Shown one piece after another: positions 1-10,234 of a stretch of 64,000 bases of DNA (its first letter is position 1; each line of letters starts with the position of its first letter). Below the pieces are notes generated by a model. The model saw nothing but the letters and a program-made list of their open reading frames with translations. It was not told the DNA's origin and made no database searches. Both the position numbers and the translations under genes were made by a program. Source of the stretch: a virus; the IMG/VR virus record IMGVR_UViG_3300036715_001290, positions 62,001-126,000 of that record; one strand, given 5' to 3'.

Positions 1-1203
1 ATTAGTCATGTTCTAGATTTTGAACAATCAATTTCAGATGAAATGGAAGCATCGGCAATATTAAATCGTAATATTGATTTAGGTGCTGCACGTAGAGCCG
101 CATTTGAAGGTGATACTGTAACCGCAATGAAAGAGATAACAAATCAATTAGGTAACCAATCCGATTTTAATAAATTAAACATATATCAAAGAGAAGCTTT
201 AGCTAAAGCAACTGGAATGAGTGTTAAAGATATTAATGAAATGTACAAAAAACAGGATGCTATGAATAAAATGGATTCTGTTAAACGTGCACAATTGGAA
301 GCTATTAATAAACAATTGGAAAATGCTAATAATTTAACAGGTGAAGAAGAATTAACCAATAAAAGAAATGAATTATCATTGGCATCATTAAAACATACAA
401 TGGAAGGTTTATTAACTGTTATTGCTCAATTAATTGCACCTATAGCGGCTGGATTAGAATGGGTTATGAATGCATTCGATAGTATTACTGGTAGTGTTGG
501 CGGTGCAACATCAATGTTAGGTGGTTTTGTTAGATCACTTAGTATACTTGGTGTTATAGCAGCTGCAACATTTGCAACTGTTTGGTTATATAGAAAAGCA
601 GGTGGTGTATTTGGAATGTTATTTCCTAAAGGCTCTATAGAAGCACCTTTAGTTGAAACTGAAAGGGCAGTATCAGCTACACTCCCAGGTATAGGTAGAG
701 CGATCGCAGGTTTTCTATCAGCATTAGCTAATCCTGAAATATGGTTAGGTATTGCTGCATTAGGTGCTATAATGGGAATATTAGTATTATCTGTTATTGG
801 TTTAGCATATGCATTAAATTTAGCAGCACCTGGGTTTATAGCAATTGGTACTGCAATTCAATTATCATTAATTGGTTTGGGTGCATTCTTTGCGGAAATT
901 ACAATTGAAAGAGCAGCTGCTCTTTGGGTTATGGTTCCTGCATTGTATGCATTAGCTGGTGCATTAGCTGCCGTTGGTGTTGCTAGCTTATTAATACCTA
1001 AAGATCTTATATCAAAAATATCAGTTAATCATGAAGTATCAAATAAACAAACTGAAACAAAAACCGAAGATTCTTTAGATACTAAAATTGGAAAGATATT
1101 AGATGAAAAATTTGATAAATTTCTAAATGCTTTAAATTCAATGGCGGTTAATATGGATGGACAAAAAGTCGGTCGTGTTATTGCCGCAGGTATTAAAAAA
1201 TAA
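1..1203 (+). CDS. Tail tape measure protein, C-terminal part (5' truncated by window edge)
   Basis: The frame is already open at base 1, fourteen codons before the first ATG at 43, so the gene starts outside the window. What is visible is a helical, alanine- and glycine-rich C-terminal segment of about 400 residues with several long hydrophobic stretches (roughly residues 127-147, 170-186, 232-257 and 295-320 counted from 43) and a charged tail. This composition is typical of tape measure proteins, which set tail length and enter the host envelope during DNA injection. The following genes look gpU-, gpX- and gpD-like, the usual order downstream of a tape measure gene. The role is inferred from composition and context; no catalytic domain is visible. 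Confidence 0.7.
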   Translation: MSHVLDFEQSISDEMEASAILNRNIDLGAARRAAFEGDTVTAMKEITNQLGNQSDFNKLNIYQREALAKATGMSVKDINEMYKKQDAMNKMDSVKRAQLEAINKQLENANNLTGEEELTNKRNELSLASLKHTMEGLLTVIAQLIAPIAAGLEWVMNAFDSITGSVGGATSMLGGFVRSLSILGVIAAATFATVWLYRKAGGVFGMLFPKGSIEAPLVETERAVSATLPGIGRAIAGFLSALANPEIWLGIAALGAIMGILVLSVIGLAYALNLAAPGFIAIGTAIQLSLIGLGAFFAEITIERAAALWVMVPALYALAGALAAVGVASLLIPKDLISKISVNHEVSNKQTETKTEDSLDTKIGKILDEKFDKFLNALNSMAVNMDGQKVGRVIAAGIKK

Positions 1204-1210
1204 GGTATAA

Positions 1211-2707
1211 ATGAATACAGAATTAGGATATAAAAAAGTTACATTTAACTTAGGTAATAATGTTTCAAATTTATTATATAAACCTTATGTTATAACAAAT
1301 GTTGGTGTAACTAAACAAGGTTTTCAAATTTATCATGGTAGTGATTTATCAATTGATAAAGAAGTTAATAAAACTGCAGTTGATAAAGCTATGAAAATAT
1401 TATCAGGTGTTAGTTCAGCAACAGGAGCAGCATTATCATTATTAAATAGTAAATTCATATCAGGATTTATTCCTAATGGAGTATTATCAAATGGTGCATC
1501 ATTCTTAGGTGCATTAAATACAGCTACAAGTGTTGGTGGTGTTGCACTACGTGCAGGTAATAACCTAAAGAATATGAATTTAAGTAAAATGAATATTAGT
1601 AACGCTGCACAAAAATTGAATACTGCATTTGGTGCTATAGGTGGAGCTGTTACAAAAATTGGCGGATTATTAGGATATAATTTTAATCCACAATCATTTA
1701 GTTCATTACCAAGTAGTTTAGATGGTAGACCATCAGATGGATGGATAATATCTAATAACACTCCAGTATACATTTATTTGAAAGATAATAAAATATTATT
1801 TGCATCATCAGGTGGTGATACTGATAAAATGCCAAGTGATTTTTCACAGTTATTGTATACACCAAATAACACAATATATTACTATCCTATTGAATTAGCA
1901 TCATCAACAACATATGAAACTGATATTAATAATTATATTAATACGTTTTATGAATTGGCATATAGGAACAAATATAATCCATATCCTATAGCATCAACAT
2001 CAAGTATAGACCAAAATTCAGATTCAACTTCTTATGATGGAAATGCTCATGATATTTATGTAAAAATACAACGTATAGGTGACACAACAAAAGGTTCTGA
2101 ATATTTAATAAAAGGTTCAGTTACTAGTTTAGGTGATTCATCATCTGGACATTGGTCAGAACGAAAATATTTAGGAAGACCATTAGCTGCACAACGATTT
2201 ACAGGTTATTCAAGGGGTGTTAGTTTTGAATTAAAGTTATTTGCTGAAAATCATAGACATTTGGATAGAATAATAGAATTATTAAATATGTTACATTCAT
2301 TACATATGCCTACATCAATTAAATCAAATATAGGATTAGGATCACCATTTTTTAGATTTAGTTTAGGTGATATGTTTAATACTAACAACATATACAAATT
2401 AGATACATTAGATGTTAAAGTACCTGATAGTGCAATGTGGGATGTATTAAAAGATAGACAATATCCTTTAGTATATGAAGTACATATGTCATTAGGTTTA
2501 GTATTTGATTTTGATTATACAACAAATGTTAAATTTATGGATACTTATAAAAAATTAGCACCATTAACATATGATTATATATCAGAAACCCAAGACAAAA
2601 CTGATAATTCAGAAAGTCAAAATGATAATTCTGATATTGATGTTATAAATCAAAAAGCACAAGATAGTGAAGATGCACAATCATATTTACCTTCAAAAAT
2701 GAGATAA
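1211..2707 (+). CDS. Tail/baseplate protein, gpU-like in its C-terminal half
   Basis: 498 residues. An N-terminal region rich in Gly, Ala, Ser and Asn (about 60-160) precedes a structured C-terminal half. The part beginning GRPLAAQRFTGYSRG (about residue 325) and running through HLDRIIELLNMLHSLH and GSPFFRFSLGDMF resembles phage tail proteins of the P2 gpU type, which sit at the tail tube end near the baseplate. It follows the tape measure gene by 7 nt and is followed 1 nt later by a LysM-like gene, matching the common tape measure-U-X-D order. The last 50 residues are acidic and low complexity. The structural role is well supported by context; the exact position in the virion is inferred. 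Confidence 0.6.
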   Translation: MNTELGYKKVTFNLGNNVSNLLYKPYVITNVGVTKQGFQIYHGSDLSIDKEVNKTAVDKAMKILSGVSSATGAALSLLNSKFISGFIPNGVLSNGASFLGALNTATSVGGVALRAGNNLKNMNLSKMNISNAAQKLNTAFGAIGGAVTKIGGLLGYNFNPQSFSSLPSSLDGRPSDGWIISNNTPVYIYLKDNKILFASSGGDTDKMPSDFSQLLYTPNNTIYYYPIELASSTTYETDINNYINTFYELAYRNKYNPYPIASTSSIDQNSDSTSYDGNAHDIYVKIQRIGDTTKGSEYLIKGSVTSLGDSSSGHWSERKYLGRPLAAQRFTGYSRGVSFELKLFAENHRHLDRIIELLNMLHSLHMPTSIKSNIGLGSPFFRFSLGDMFNTNNIYKLDTLDVKVPDSAMWDVLKDRQYPLVYEVHMSLGLVFDFDYTTNVKFMDTYKKLAPLTYDYISETQDKTDNSESQNDNSDIDVINQKAQDSEDAQSYLPSKMR

Positions 2708-2708
2708 G

Positions 2709-2999
2709 ATGAAAACATACAATAATATTAACATAATAAAGGATTCAAATAATAATTCATATTATGATGAACCTTTAATTCCAACAATACCAACAAATAG
2801 TGATGATATATTTTATAAATCTATCCCAGGTGATAGATTAGATATTTTATCAAAAAAATTTTATAATGATATGACATTATATATGATTATAGGTAGAGCT
2901 AATAATATTGTTGGAACTATATTTGTTGAAGTAGGAACTATATTAAGAATACCATCATTAAATTCAGTCAATTTATATTTACAAAATTTTAAGAAATAA
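2709..2999 (+). CDS. Small LysM-like tail protein (gpX type)
   Basis: 96 residues. The core, from about residue 38 (PGDRLDILSKKFYND) to residue 85 (VGTILRIPS), has the LysM/phage tail X pattern: a Gly-Asp start, a helix with K/FY, then a short hydrophobic strand ending in I-P. Such proteins bind the tail tube or hub in contractile tails. It begins 1 nt after the gpU-like gene and is followed 3 nt later by the hub gene, so all three are probably co-translated. Confidence 0.65.
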   Translation: MKTYNNINIIKDSNNNSYYDEPLIPTIPTNSDDIFYKSIPGDRLDILSKKFYNDMTLYMIIGRANNIVGTIFVEVGTILRIPSLNSVNLYLQNFKK

Positions 3000-3002
3000 A
3001 TA

Positions 3003-5882
3003 ATGAAACAACCAACATTTCCATACATATCAGGTATAGATTCTAATATTAGAAAAAGAATAAAGCAAATAATGATAGCTGATGTTCCAGATCTTAAACA
3101 TTGGTATCGTGTTACAAGTGGTATGTATAATAAAAATGGTCATAAACATTATCAATTAGCTCCATTATTAAATGATGATATAGCAAAAAATACACCAACT
3201 TCTTTTGCAAGTCAATATGATGCATTACAAGGTTTTGCTCCAATACCTGCATTGTTAAAAGTTACATCAAAATATATTGGTAAGTATGGTGGTTTAAGAG
3301 AAGTTAAATTAGATTGGATATGTTATACTAAATTACAATTTGATGAGTATATGACACCATTTGCAACACCTGGGCATATGCTATATGTAGATTGGGGTGA
3401 TGGTCCAGAATCATTATCAGTTAATCCACGTAATGTAGTAAAAGAAGCATTATCAAATCCAATAGATTTTCAATCAAAATTTTCAACGGTATGGGAAACT
3501 ATTAAAAAATATTCAACAACCTACAATCAAAAATATGATGGTTGTTTAGCTATAGTTACAAAATTTGAATGGTCATTACAAAGTGATATGTCATATTTAA
3601 TATCAGTTACAACAAAAACTATCGGTTCTTTAATGTCAGGTATTAGTGTATCAAATCAAAAAACATCGGATGTACCGAAAGAAGTAACTGGAATACGCGA
3701 TTTCTTTAAATCAATAAATGGTGATAGAGAAAAAGGATTAGAAAGTTTTTGTAATGACAATTATAAAAATAATGATAATATAAACGGCACTAATTTCAAA
3801 TTTGGAACACCATCAACTTCAACTACACCTGGGGGTGGTAATGTACAATCCAAAACAACAACAACACAAAATACTGATTTATGGATATGGGCTGGTAATG
3901 ATATTTTTATAAGTGAATTTTTATTAGAGTTAATTGTAAATAGGTATACGGCAGAATATAGAGGTGTATTATACTTAAATTCAACAACATCTAAATTGAG
4001 AAATTCTAAGTACTTATTATCGAGTGATTTATCAAAAGTATTAATACCAAATATTTGTATTACAAAAGAATTGGAAACATCCGATAGTAGAGTAACAAAT
4101 TATTCATATGTTAGAGAATTTACAAAAGATCCATTAGAAAATAATCCTGATTTGAAAAAATCATTATTAGGTGAACTAGGTGAAAATGCAGGTGATAATT
4201 CATATTCAGCAACAGATTCTGATAACGATCGTCTAAAGGCTATTAATAAGGATATGGCCGATTATGTTGCAAAAAATAATATAGCAACTGCAGGTTATGT
4301 TTCAAATTTTTATATTAACATGAATTTGGTTGTTAATGCATTTGATAATAAAGATAGTATTAATGATGCAATGACTGATATATTAAATAATATTAACAGT
4401 TGTTCTGGTAATATGTGGAATTTAGTTTATGTAAGTGATGAAGGTACATCAACTGCGCATATTATTGACTCAAATTTCTTTGATGTTGAAAATTTTAATA
4501 ACACAATATCAAATTTATATTTCTTTGACCCATATAATCCAAAATCAATAATACGTGAAATTTCATTAAGAGGTGATATTAATGATAGTATTGCATTAAC
4601 TAATTTTTATGGTGCTTTGGATGGGTCAGTTACTGTAAATTCACAATTCAGTCCAGCATTCAAATCATTATGGAATAATGAAGAATATGTTGATGAATTT
4701 ATGAAACAAATAAAAATAGATAAACCTAAAGATGCAAGTGTAAAACAACAAGATACAAATGATAAATCATGTCTTATAAATACATCAGAAAACTCATCAA
4801 TTGAAATTGGATTAAAATTAGCATTCTTACCAAGAATGTTATTAGAGAATGGTTCTATTAGTTTAATACCTGAAAAACAATTAAAATTAATTGCAGGTTG
4901 TGAAGTAAGTGGAATGAGAAGAATAATTAATTTTTATCAAGGTGGCGAAGCAGGTAATAATTCATTTTTAACACCTATTGAAATAGATGTTAAATTAGAA
5001 GGTATATCAGGATTTCAAATTGGTAATATATTTAGTACAACTGTATTACCAAATACTTATATTAAACGTGGCTATTTTCAAGTAACTGGAATTGATGATG
5101 ATGTTGATGAAAATGGTTGGGAGACAACATTAAAAGGTAGATATAGAATTGTTGGTGATAAATTTACAATACCTCCTCCACCAAAAGTAAATAATACATA
5201 TTCAAGTTCAACTACCAGTGATAGTTCAAATGATAAAATTGGAGCGTTACAAAATATAACACAAGCCGATATTGATGTTAGTCATGTTGATGAACTTAAA
5301 AAGGCATTGCTAAAAAATAATAAAGAAACCGCATTTGTTAAGACATATTATAAATATGCAAAAGATCTACAATCAAATTATAATATACCTATAGCATCAA
5401 TTTTAGCTATAGCTGCATATGAAAGTGCTTGGGGTGATTCATCATTAATGAAGAAATATAATAATATTGGTGGAATGCGTGCATCAAACAATACAACAAA
5501 AGGTAAAGTGTGGTTCGCCGCAACTAGACATAAGAATACACGGGATAATGCACCTGCGAGTGAATATAATGCAAGTTGGTGGCAAGTTAATAAAAATATA
5601 AAGGATGCCTTTAGTACAGTATACTCAACATTAAATAGTAGATTCAAAGATAATCCATTAGGTTTAGGTAATGATAAAATAGAATTGGCTAAAAAAGATC
5701 CTGTATATTTTTTAGATAATTTTATATTTCCAGATCCTGATTCACCAAAATTAAATAAGAGTAAACCATTATATGCTAAGATAAGTAGAAAATTAAATGG
5801 TAAAACATTTACAACTACACCATATTCTGATGTAGCTAAATCAATTTCAAAAATTATGAAAGATAATGGTTTGAGTGCATGA
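3003..5882 (+). CDS. Baseplate hub protein with C-terminal glucosaminidase domain
   Basis: 959 residues. The first 700 or so look like a large beta-rich hub protein (gpD/gp27-like position after LysM). A Ser/Thr/Pro-rich linker near residues 720-745 separates it from a C-terminal domain with the pattern NYNIPIASILAIAAYESAWG, whose Glu (about residue 806) is the expected catalytic acid of GH73/FlgJ-type glucosaminidases, followed by NNIGG. The enzyme would cut peptidoglycan glycan strands locally during tail penetration, the role T4 gp5 plays with a different lysozyme fold. The stop overlaps the next ATG (ATGA). Domain fusion is seen directly; family names are from motif recognition. Confidence 0.7.
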   Translation: MKQPTFPYISGIDSNIRKRIKQIMIADVPDLKHWYRVTSGMYNKNGHKHYQLAPLLNDDIAKNTPTSFASQYDALQGFAPIPALLKVTSKYIGKYGGLREVKLDWICYTKLQFDEYMTPFATPGHMLYVDWGDGPESLSVNPRNVVKEALSNPIDFQSKFSTVWETIKKYSTTYNQKYDGCLAIVTKFEWSLQSDMSYLISVTTKTIGSLMSGISVSNQKTSDVPKEVTGIRDFFKSINGDREKGLESFCNDNYKNNDNINGTNFKFGTPSTSTTPGGGNVQSKTTTTQNTDLWIWAGNDIFISEFLLELIVNRYTAEYRGVLYLNSTTSKLRNSKYLLSSDLSKVLIPNICITKELETSDSRVTNYSYVREFTKDPLENNPDLKKSLLGELGENAGDNSYSATDSDNDRLKAINKDMADYVAKNNIATAGYVSNFYINMNLVVNAFDNKDSINDAMTDILNNINSCSGNMWNLVYVSDEGTSTAHIIDSNFFDVENFNNTISNLYFFDPYNPKSIIREISLRGDINDSIALTNFYGALDGSVTVNSQFSPAFKSLWNNEEYVDEFMKQIKIDKPKDASVKQQDTNDKSCLINTSENSSIEIGLKLAFLPRMLLENGSISLIPEKQLKLIAGCEVSGMRRIINFYQGGEAGNNSFLTPIEIDVKLEGISGFQIGNIFSTTVLPNTYIKRGYFQVTGIDDDVDENGWETTLKGRYRIVGDKFTIPPPPKVNNTYSSSTTSDSSNDKIGALQNITQADIDVSHVDELKKALLKNNKETAFVKTYYKYAKDLQSNYNIPIASILAIAAYESAWGDSSLMKKYNNIGGMRASNNTTKGKVWFAATRHKNTRDNAPASEYNASWWQVNKNIKDAFSTVYSTLNSRFKDNPLGLGNDKIELAKKDPVYFLDNFIFPDPDSPKLNKSKPLYAKISRKLNGKTFTTTPYSDVAKSISKIMKDNGLSA

Positions 5883-6196
5883 AAGATCTAAATATAATTA
5901 CACTAACAAATGTACATCCTAATCCAACATCAGTTGATTATGATAATGGTTTTATGTATAGATATTTTTCAAAGTTAAATACTAAGACAAATAATTTAAT
6001 ATATGAGATAGATGAAAAGCAATATAAATCAGTATCAAATATTCCATATTATTATACTATAAAAGTAGTATGGTTAATAGTTGGATTAGTTGAATATGTT
6101 GCAACTAAGAATAATGATACTTTATTATATTATGATAATGAAATGCCCGGGTTGTATAAAAAATATGTAAAAACAGTTGTTGAATTTTTGAAATAA
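5879..6196 (+). CDS. Small protein of unknown function in the tail operon
   Basis: 105 residues, Tyr- and Asn-rich. It overlaps the hub stop codon by 4 nt (ATGA), so it is probably translationally coupled to it. One moderately hydrophobic segment (about residues 60-75, containing VVWLIVGLVEYV) could be a membrane-facing or buried helix. No family recognised. It closes the tail gene block: a hairpin overlaps its stop codon. Confidence 0.65.
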   Translation: MKDLNIITLTNVHPNPTSVDYDNGFMYRYFSKLNTKTNNLIYEIDEKQYKSVSNIPYYYTIKVVWLIVGLVEYVATKNNDTLLYYDNEMPGLYKKYVKTVVEFLK

Positions 6197-6222
6197 CCTT
6201 TATATTTATTTTCAAAGGTTAT
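6193..6222 (+). terminator. Hairpin at the end of the tail operon
   Basis: ATAACCTTT (6193-6201) pairs perfectly with AAAGGTTAT (6214-6222) around a 12-nt loop that contains TATATTTAT. There is no U-tract after it, so termination is not certain. Similar TAAC...GTTA hairpins follow genes at 46343 and 56232. Confidence 0.4.
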
Positions 6223-6235
6223 ATATTAAGCGGTT

Positions 6236-7567
6236 ATGATACTAAACACAATTGTCACAAATCACAATTTTACGGAAAAGTTAGAACAAATTAAAAACTC
6301 AAATCTTATATTTGTTCCAGTCTATAATAATGAACAATCTATTAGATATCTATGTAGACCAAATGTTATATTTATTTATATTATAGCTAATGGTGAAACA
6401 TTAACATTTCCATTTAACCATTCCGATTTAGATTCATTAGATTTATCAAACTTAGTTGTCTTAATAAAAGCACTAGAACAATCTACAAAAAATATAATAA
6501 CTATCAATAAAAAAGATCATGTAAAATGTTTGAATTTTACTAATTGTATTGATGTTAATATATTTGAATGGTCTTATGGTTTAGAGATAACTAATAATAA
6601 GAATCATTATACAAGTGCACATAATTATTTTAAGAATAATAATAAGCCATTTTTTGATTTTTCATTTTATGTACCTATAATTAAATTATATGAATACTAT
6701 ACATCAATACGAGATTATATTTTAGATTTTATAAAAAATCATAAACTTTATTTATCGGATAAAACATTCAAATTTATAAATGAAGAAATAAATGTTTTTA
6801 GTAAATTAGAATCTAATGGTTTATTTATTGACTATGATAAGTATAATAGAAAAGATACTTTATATGATAATCGTATATTTCCTGATTATTATTTATTTAA
6901 TAAATCATTTAGACCATCACCATCAAGTGGTTATGTTAATATGTCATCAATGAAAAAAGAATCAAATATCAGAGAATCTATAATTAGTAGATTTGAAGGT
7001 GGTAGATTAATTGAATTTGATTATAAAGCAGCCCATTTGTATTATTTAGGTAATGTAGTTGATTATGAATTTAAAGAGTACCCTTATCTTGAAGTTGCTA
7101 GAGATGTATTAAATACGAATGACGTATCGGCGGATGATATTGCAAAAATAAAAAAATTAACACAAACCGTATTATATGGTGATATAAAATTAGATTTACC
7201 ATTTTTCAATAAAGTTAATGAATTAAAAGCAGAATTAGTTGAAAGTAATGAAAGTAGTAAATTTATAGAATTACCAAAATCAGGTGTTAGAATATTTAAT
7301 GTAGATTCACGAAAAGTAATGTCATATTTTGTACATGGTATTGAAACCGAAACTAATACATATACAATGTCAAAAATACAATCATTTTTAGAAAAAAAAT
7401 CATATAAATCTAAGTTAATATTTTATATGTATGATTCATTTTTATTTGATATTCATCCTGATGAAAAAGATGTTATAAACGATTTAGAACGATTGATAAA
7501 TGGTAGAAGTATGCAAACTCATATTTCTGGCGGGTTAAATTGGTCAAAGCTAAGAAAAATAAAATAA
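6236..7567 (+). CDS. Divergent family A DNA polymerase-like protein
   Basis: 443 residues. Three stretches match the Pol I palm and fingers in order. Residues about 258-266 (EFDYKAAHL) resemble motif A with its Asp-Tyr. The stretch KKLTQTVLYG (about 308-317) resembles the O-helix, with Lys eight residues before Tyr-Gly as in Pol I K758/Y766. YMYDSFLFDI (about 398-407) resembles motif C with its Asp. The motif A Glu is His here, and the first O-helix Arg and the Phe are missing. The N-terminal 190 residues have no recognised exonuclease. A family B replicase lies at 22863, so this would be a second polymerase, a repair or priming accessory, or an inactive relative. The call rests on motif order only. 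Confidence 0.5.
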   Translation: MILNTIVTNHNFTEKLEQIKNSNLIFVPVYNNEQSIRYLCRPNVIFIYIIANGETLTFPFNHSDLDSLDLSNLVVLIKALEQSTKNIITINKKDHVKCLNFTNCIDVNIFEWSYGLEITNNKNHYTSAHNYFKNNNKPFFDFSFYVPIIKLYEYYTSIRDYILDFIKNHKLYLSDKTFKFINEEINVFSKLESNGLFIDYDKYNRKDTLYDNRIFPDYYLFNKSFRPSPSSGYVNMSSMKKESNIRESIISRFEGGRLIEFDYKAAHLYYLGNVVDYEFKEYPYLEVARDVLNTNDVSADDIAKIKKLTQTVLYGDIKLDLPFFNKVNELKAELVESNESSKFIELPKSGVRIFNVDSRKVMSYFVHGIETETNTYTMSKIQSFLEKKSYKSKLIFYMYDSFLFDIHPDEKDVINDLERLINGRSMQTHISGGLNWSKLRKIK

Positions 7568-7570
7568 TGA

Positions 7571-7579
7571 TATATTTAT
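7571..7579 (+). promoter_or_regulatory. TATATTTAT motif, candidate phage promoter
   Basis: TATATTTAT lies 36 nt upstream of the TTG start at 7607 and has no TTGAC box. The same motif sits 20-90 nt before several other gene blocks in this window. Confidence 0.35.
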
Positions 7580-7606
7580 TTACATATAACATAATAAGGT
7601 TTACAA

Positions 7607-9808
7607 TTGAGTACATTAGATAAAATAAAACAAGCCGTATATGATTTTCTAAATGAATCTGACTACACCGATCTTCTTAATACAAGAATACGAAACCAAG
7701 AGACTGGTAGGGATATTAAAGTTAAGAGTGCATTAGGTTATGATCCTTCTCATCCTGTACATCAAGTAGCTGTAAATTTAATTAAAAAACGACAACCTAA
7801 ACAAGCAGCAAAAATTATAAATAAAGTTAAGTCAGATAATAAATCGGACAAAAACACTAATAAAACGGCCGATAATAAACCAACTGGTATTTCACATAAT
7901 TCACCACAAAAATCAAATTCATATAGCGATATTAAAATTGATGATGCAGGTAAGAAGCAAATATCTAATGCATTATCATTAGCTAAAAAGAATTTACAAA
8001 AATATTCTGATAAACCCGAAGTAAGAAATCAAATTAAAAGTTTTATAGAAGATTTTACTAAATGGTCAGAAAAACCTACAGCTGCAAATGCAAAGACTTT
8101 AGAAAAATATCAATTAACAAAAAGTAGGGATGCCGAAGCCGGTGAAAAATCTAAAATATATATAGGTTCTATTAAAGATAGGCAAGGTCGTAAAATATTT
8201 GGTGATAGTAATACCGCAACCGCAATTGCTGATATGTTTACACAAGCAGGTATTTTATCTAAAAATGCAAGAATTGAAAAAAAGCAATTAACACCAAATA
8301 AAGTATTTCCTAATTCCGTTAAACCTAAAGTAACTATATCTGAAAAACACGTTATGATAGGTAATACTAAAATAGCCAAACCACCTGTACATTCTAAAAA
8401 AGAATGGGAAGATTGGTATAGTACTAAAAAGAATAAAGATGGTAAAACATTTACAAAAGATGAAGTTAAAAGAAAAACTGAAGCTCGTTTAATTAAACAA
8501 AAACTTGATGAAGAACGATATAATAATTTTTTAGAAAATGTAAAAGATCCCGAGTTTAAGATTCTTGATGTAGGTGATGCATCAACTGATAAAGGTAGAC
8601 ATGAAGTTAAACAAAAAACATTAAATAGTCTTACATCTATAATAAATAATATATCTAAGAATGGTGACTTAACACCTGAGACTAAAAAACTAGTAAATCA
8701 AATTGATTCTATTAAAAAATTAAAACCAACTGATGTTGAAGAATTTAATAATCAAATGAACTCTTTGATTTTTAATATTGGAAATAATCCTCAAACTACA
8801 AAGTCAGTTGCTGATTTTGTTGAAATAGCTAGTTTTTTAAGACATATTAATATGGGTCATAATGTAATATTACCAGCATCATCTAATTTCAAATTAGCCG
8901 ATATGATTATTATTAATGATGGTAAGAAAAAAGGACCTACTCCATTAACAGTTGATTATATTAATGAAAAAGATAGTGATGGTTCATTAATTAGTAGCAC
9001 AAGTATTAAATATGGAGTTGGTGGTGCATCTGCTTCTAAATCTAAAATAGAATACTCAATATTCAAAAATGTTGGAAGTAATAATACACAATCGGATTTA
9101 TTAAAAATAAATGACCAATTTGTTAATTTATTTAATAAAGGTGAATATAAAGAATCTGATGCTTTAATTAAAAAACTATCAAATGATTATTCTGATATAT
9201 TAAAAAAGGATCCTGAATATAATAAAAGATTAAAGGATAATGACGGTTGGATAAAAAGAAATAATATTCCACCAAAATTAGTTGATGCATATAAACGATA
9301 TTTGATATTAGGATATATGATGCAATCAATTCATAATGAATTATTACAGGGACAATGTTTCAATAATGAAAAATTTACAGCAAATAAAAGTGGTGTAACT
9401 GTACATACTACTGATGGTGAACAAACTGTTAGTTATATGAAATTTAATCCTTCATTAAAACTACCAAATGGATATCCAACAAACACATTTCCAAGTAATA
9501 TGGTGAATGCACCTAATAAAAATTATCTTAAAGAATCTTTAAAGAAATTGAAAAAGATTTTAGAATCTAAAAATATAAAAGAATTAAAGGTTGGTGAACA
9601 CTATACATTATCCGATGATTTTATAATGGCCTTACGAGATGAACATCCTGAAATGGCGGTTGGTGCAAATTATGGTTGGTTAGTTTCTATTGATGGTGAT
9701 GATATGGTTACAATGAATATACCTAATAAAGGTATAGTGCCAGACCCAGATATAAAAGTACCAACTAAATATATAATTTATAAGGATAAACCAAACACTT
9801 TAATGTGA
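7607..9808 (+). CDS. Large lysine/asparagine-rich protein of unknown function; TTG start
   Basis: 733 residues, starting with TTG preceded by a TAAGG box. The N-terminus is an amphipathic helix ending FLNE (residue 17), an (L/I)-x-E pattern like T4-type prohead-protease sites. Residues 60-110 are a Lys/Asn/Asp-rich low-complexity linker. The C-terminal half contains a compact domain (about 400-730) with no recognised catalytic motif. It could be a virion or internal head protein, given the N-terminal pattern and its position after tail genes, but this is inference. I do not recognise the family. Confidence 0.6.
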   Translation: MSTLDKIKQAVYDFLNESDYTDLLNTRIRNQETGRDIKVKSALGYDPSHPVHQVAVNLIKKRQPKQAAKIINKVKSDNKSDKNTNKTADNKPTGISHNSPQKSNSYSDIKIDDAGKKQISNALSLAKKNLQKYSDKPEVRNQIKSFIEDFTKWSEKPTAANAKTLEKYQLTKSRDAEAGEKSKIYIGSIKDRQGRKIFGDSNTATAIADMFTQAGILSKNARIEKKQLTPNKVFPNSVKPKVTISEKHVMIGNTKIAKPPVHSKKEWEDWYSTKKNKDGKTFTKDEVKRKTEARLIKQKLDEERYNNFLENVKDPEFKILDVGDASTDKGRHEVKQKTLNSLTSIINNISKNGDLTPETKKLVNQIDSIKKLKPTDVEEFNNQMNSLIFNIGNNPQTTKSVADFVEIASFLRHINMGHNVILPASSNFKLADMIIINDGKKKGPTPLTVDYINEKDSDGSLISSTSIKYGVGGASASKSKIEYSIFKNVGSNNTQSDLLKINDQFVNLFNKGEYKESDALIKKLSNDYSDILKKDPEYNKRLKDNDGWIKRNNIPPKLVDAYKRYLILGYMMQSIHNELLQGQCFNNEKFTANKSGVTVHTTDGEQTVSYMKFNPSLKLPNGYPTNTFPSNMVNAPNKNYLKESLKKLKKILESKNIKELKVGEHYTLSDDFIMALRDEHPEMAVGANYGWLVSIDGDDMVTMNIPNKGIVPDPDIKVPTKYIIYKDKPNTLM

Positions 9809-9818
9809 AAAGTAAAAA

Positions 9819-10226
9819 ATGAACATGCAGAATACTTACAAAACAAATAATACTTTACTATGTACAATATCTAGTGAAGATCAATATGAAACAATCAATA
9901 ATATTAATAGATATTATAATATTAGTAACAAGCGTATATTTATATTAACAATTGAAAAGAATGATGTTGAGTTTGTCTATACATATAATATAGATGGTGA
10001 AATTCAACATAACACTCATTTAGAAAATACATTTATGATTCATCGTAAAAAAGAATTTAATACTTTATTTACAATAAATGCTATAAATTTATTAGCAAAA
10101 GAAAAAGGTGTAGATTCTAAGGATTTCAAATTAGATTGGCAAAATTATAAAGATAGTTTAATAATATCAAAAGGTAATGTAATTATTTGTCTTAGAACAA
10201 AATTACATGACATTATAACATTATAG
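9819..10226 (+). CDS. Hypothetical protein
   Basis: 135 residues, starting 10 nt after the previous stop. Mixed alpha/beta composition with a beta-rich N-terminus. A helix near residues 85-100 precedes KDSLIISKGNVIICLRTK. Ends in TAG, 8 nt before the next ATG. No family recognised. Confidence 0.65.
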   Translation: MNMQNTYKTNNTLLCTISSEDQYETINNINRYYNISNKRIFILTIEKNDVEFVYTYNIDGEIQHNTHLENTFMIHRKKEFNTLFTINAINLLAKEKGVDSKDFKLDWQNYKDSLIISKGNVIICLRTKLHDIITL

Positions 10227-10234
10227 GAGATTAT

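Noticed and set aside
1333-1773. 146-codon open frame on the minus strand inside the gpU-like gene
   Set aside because: Antisense to a well-supported gene, no start context, and composition explained by the opposite codon usage.
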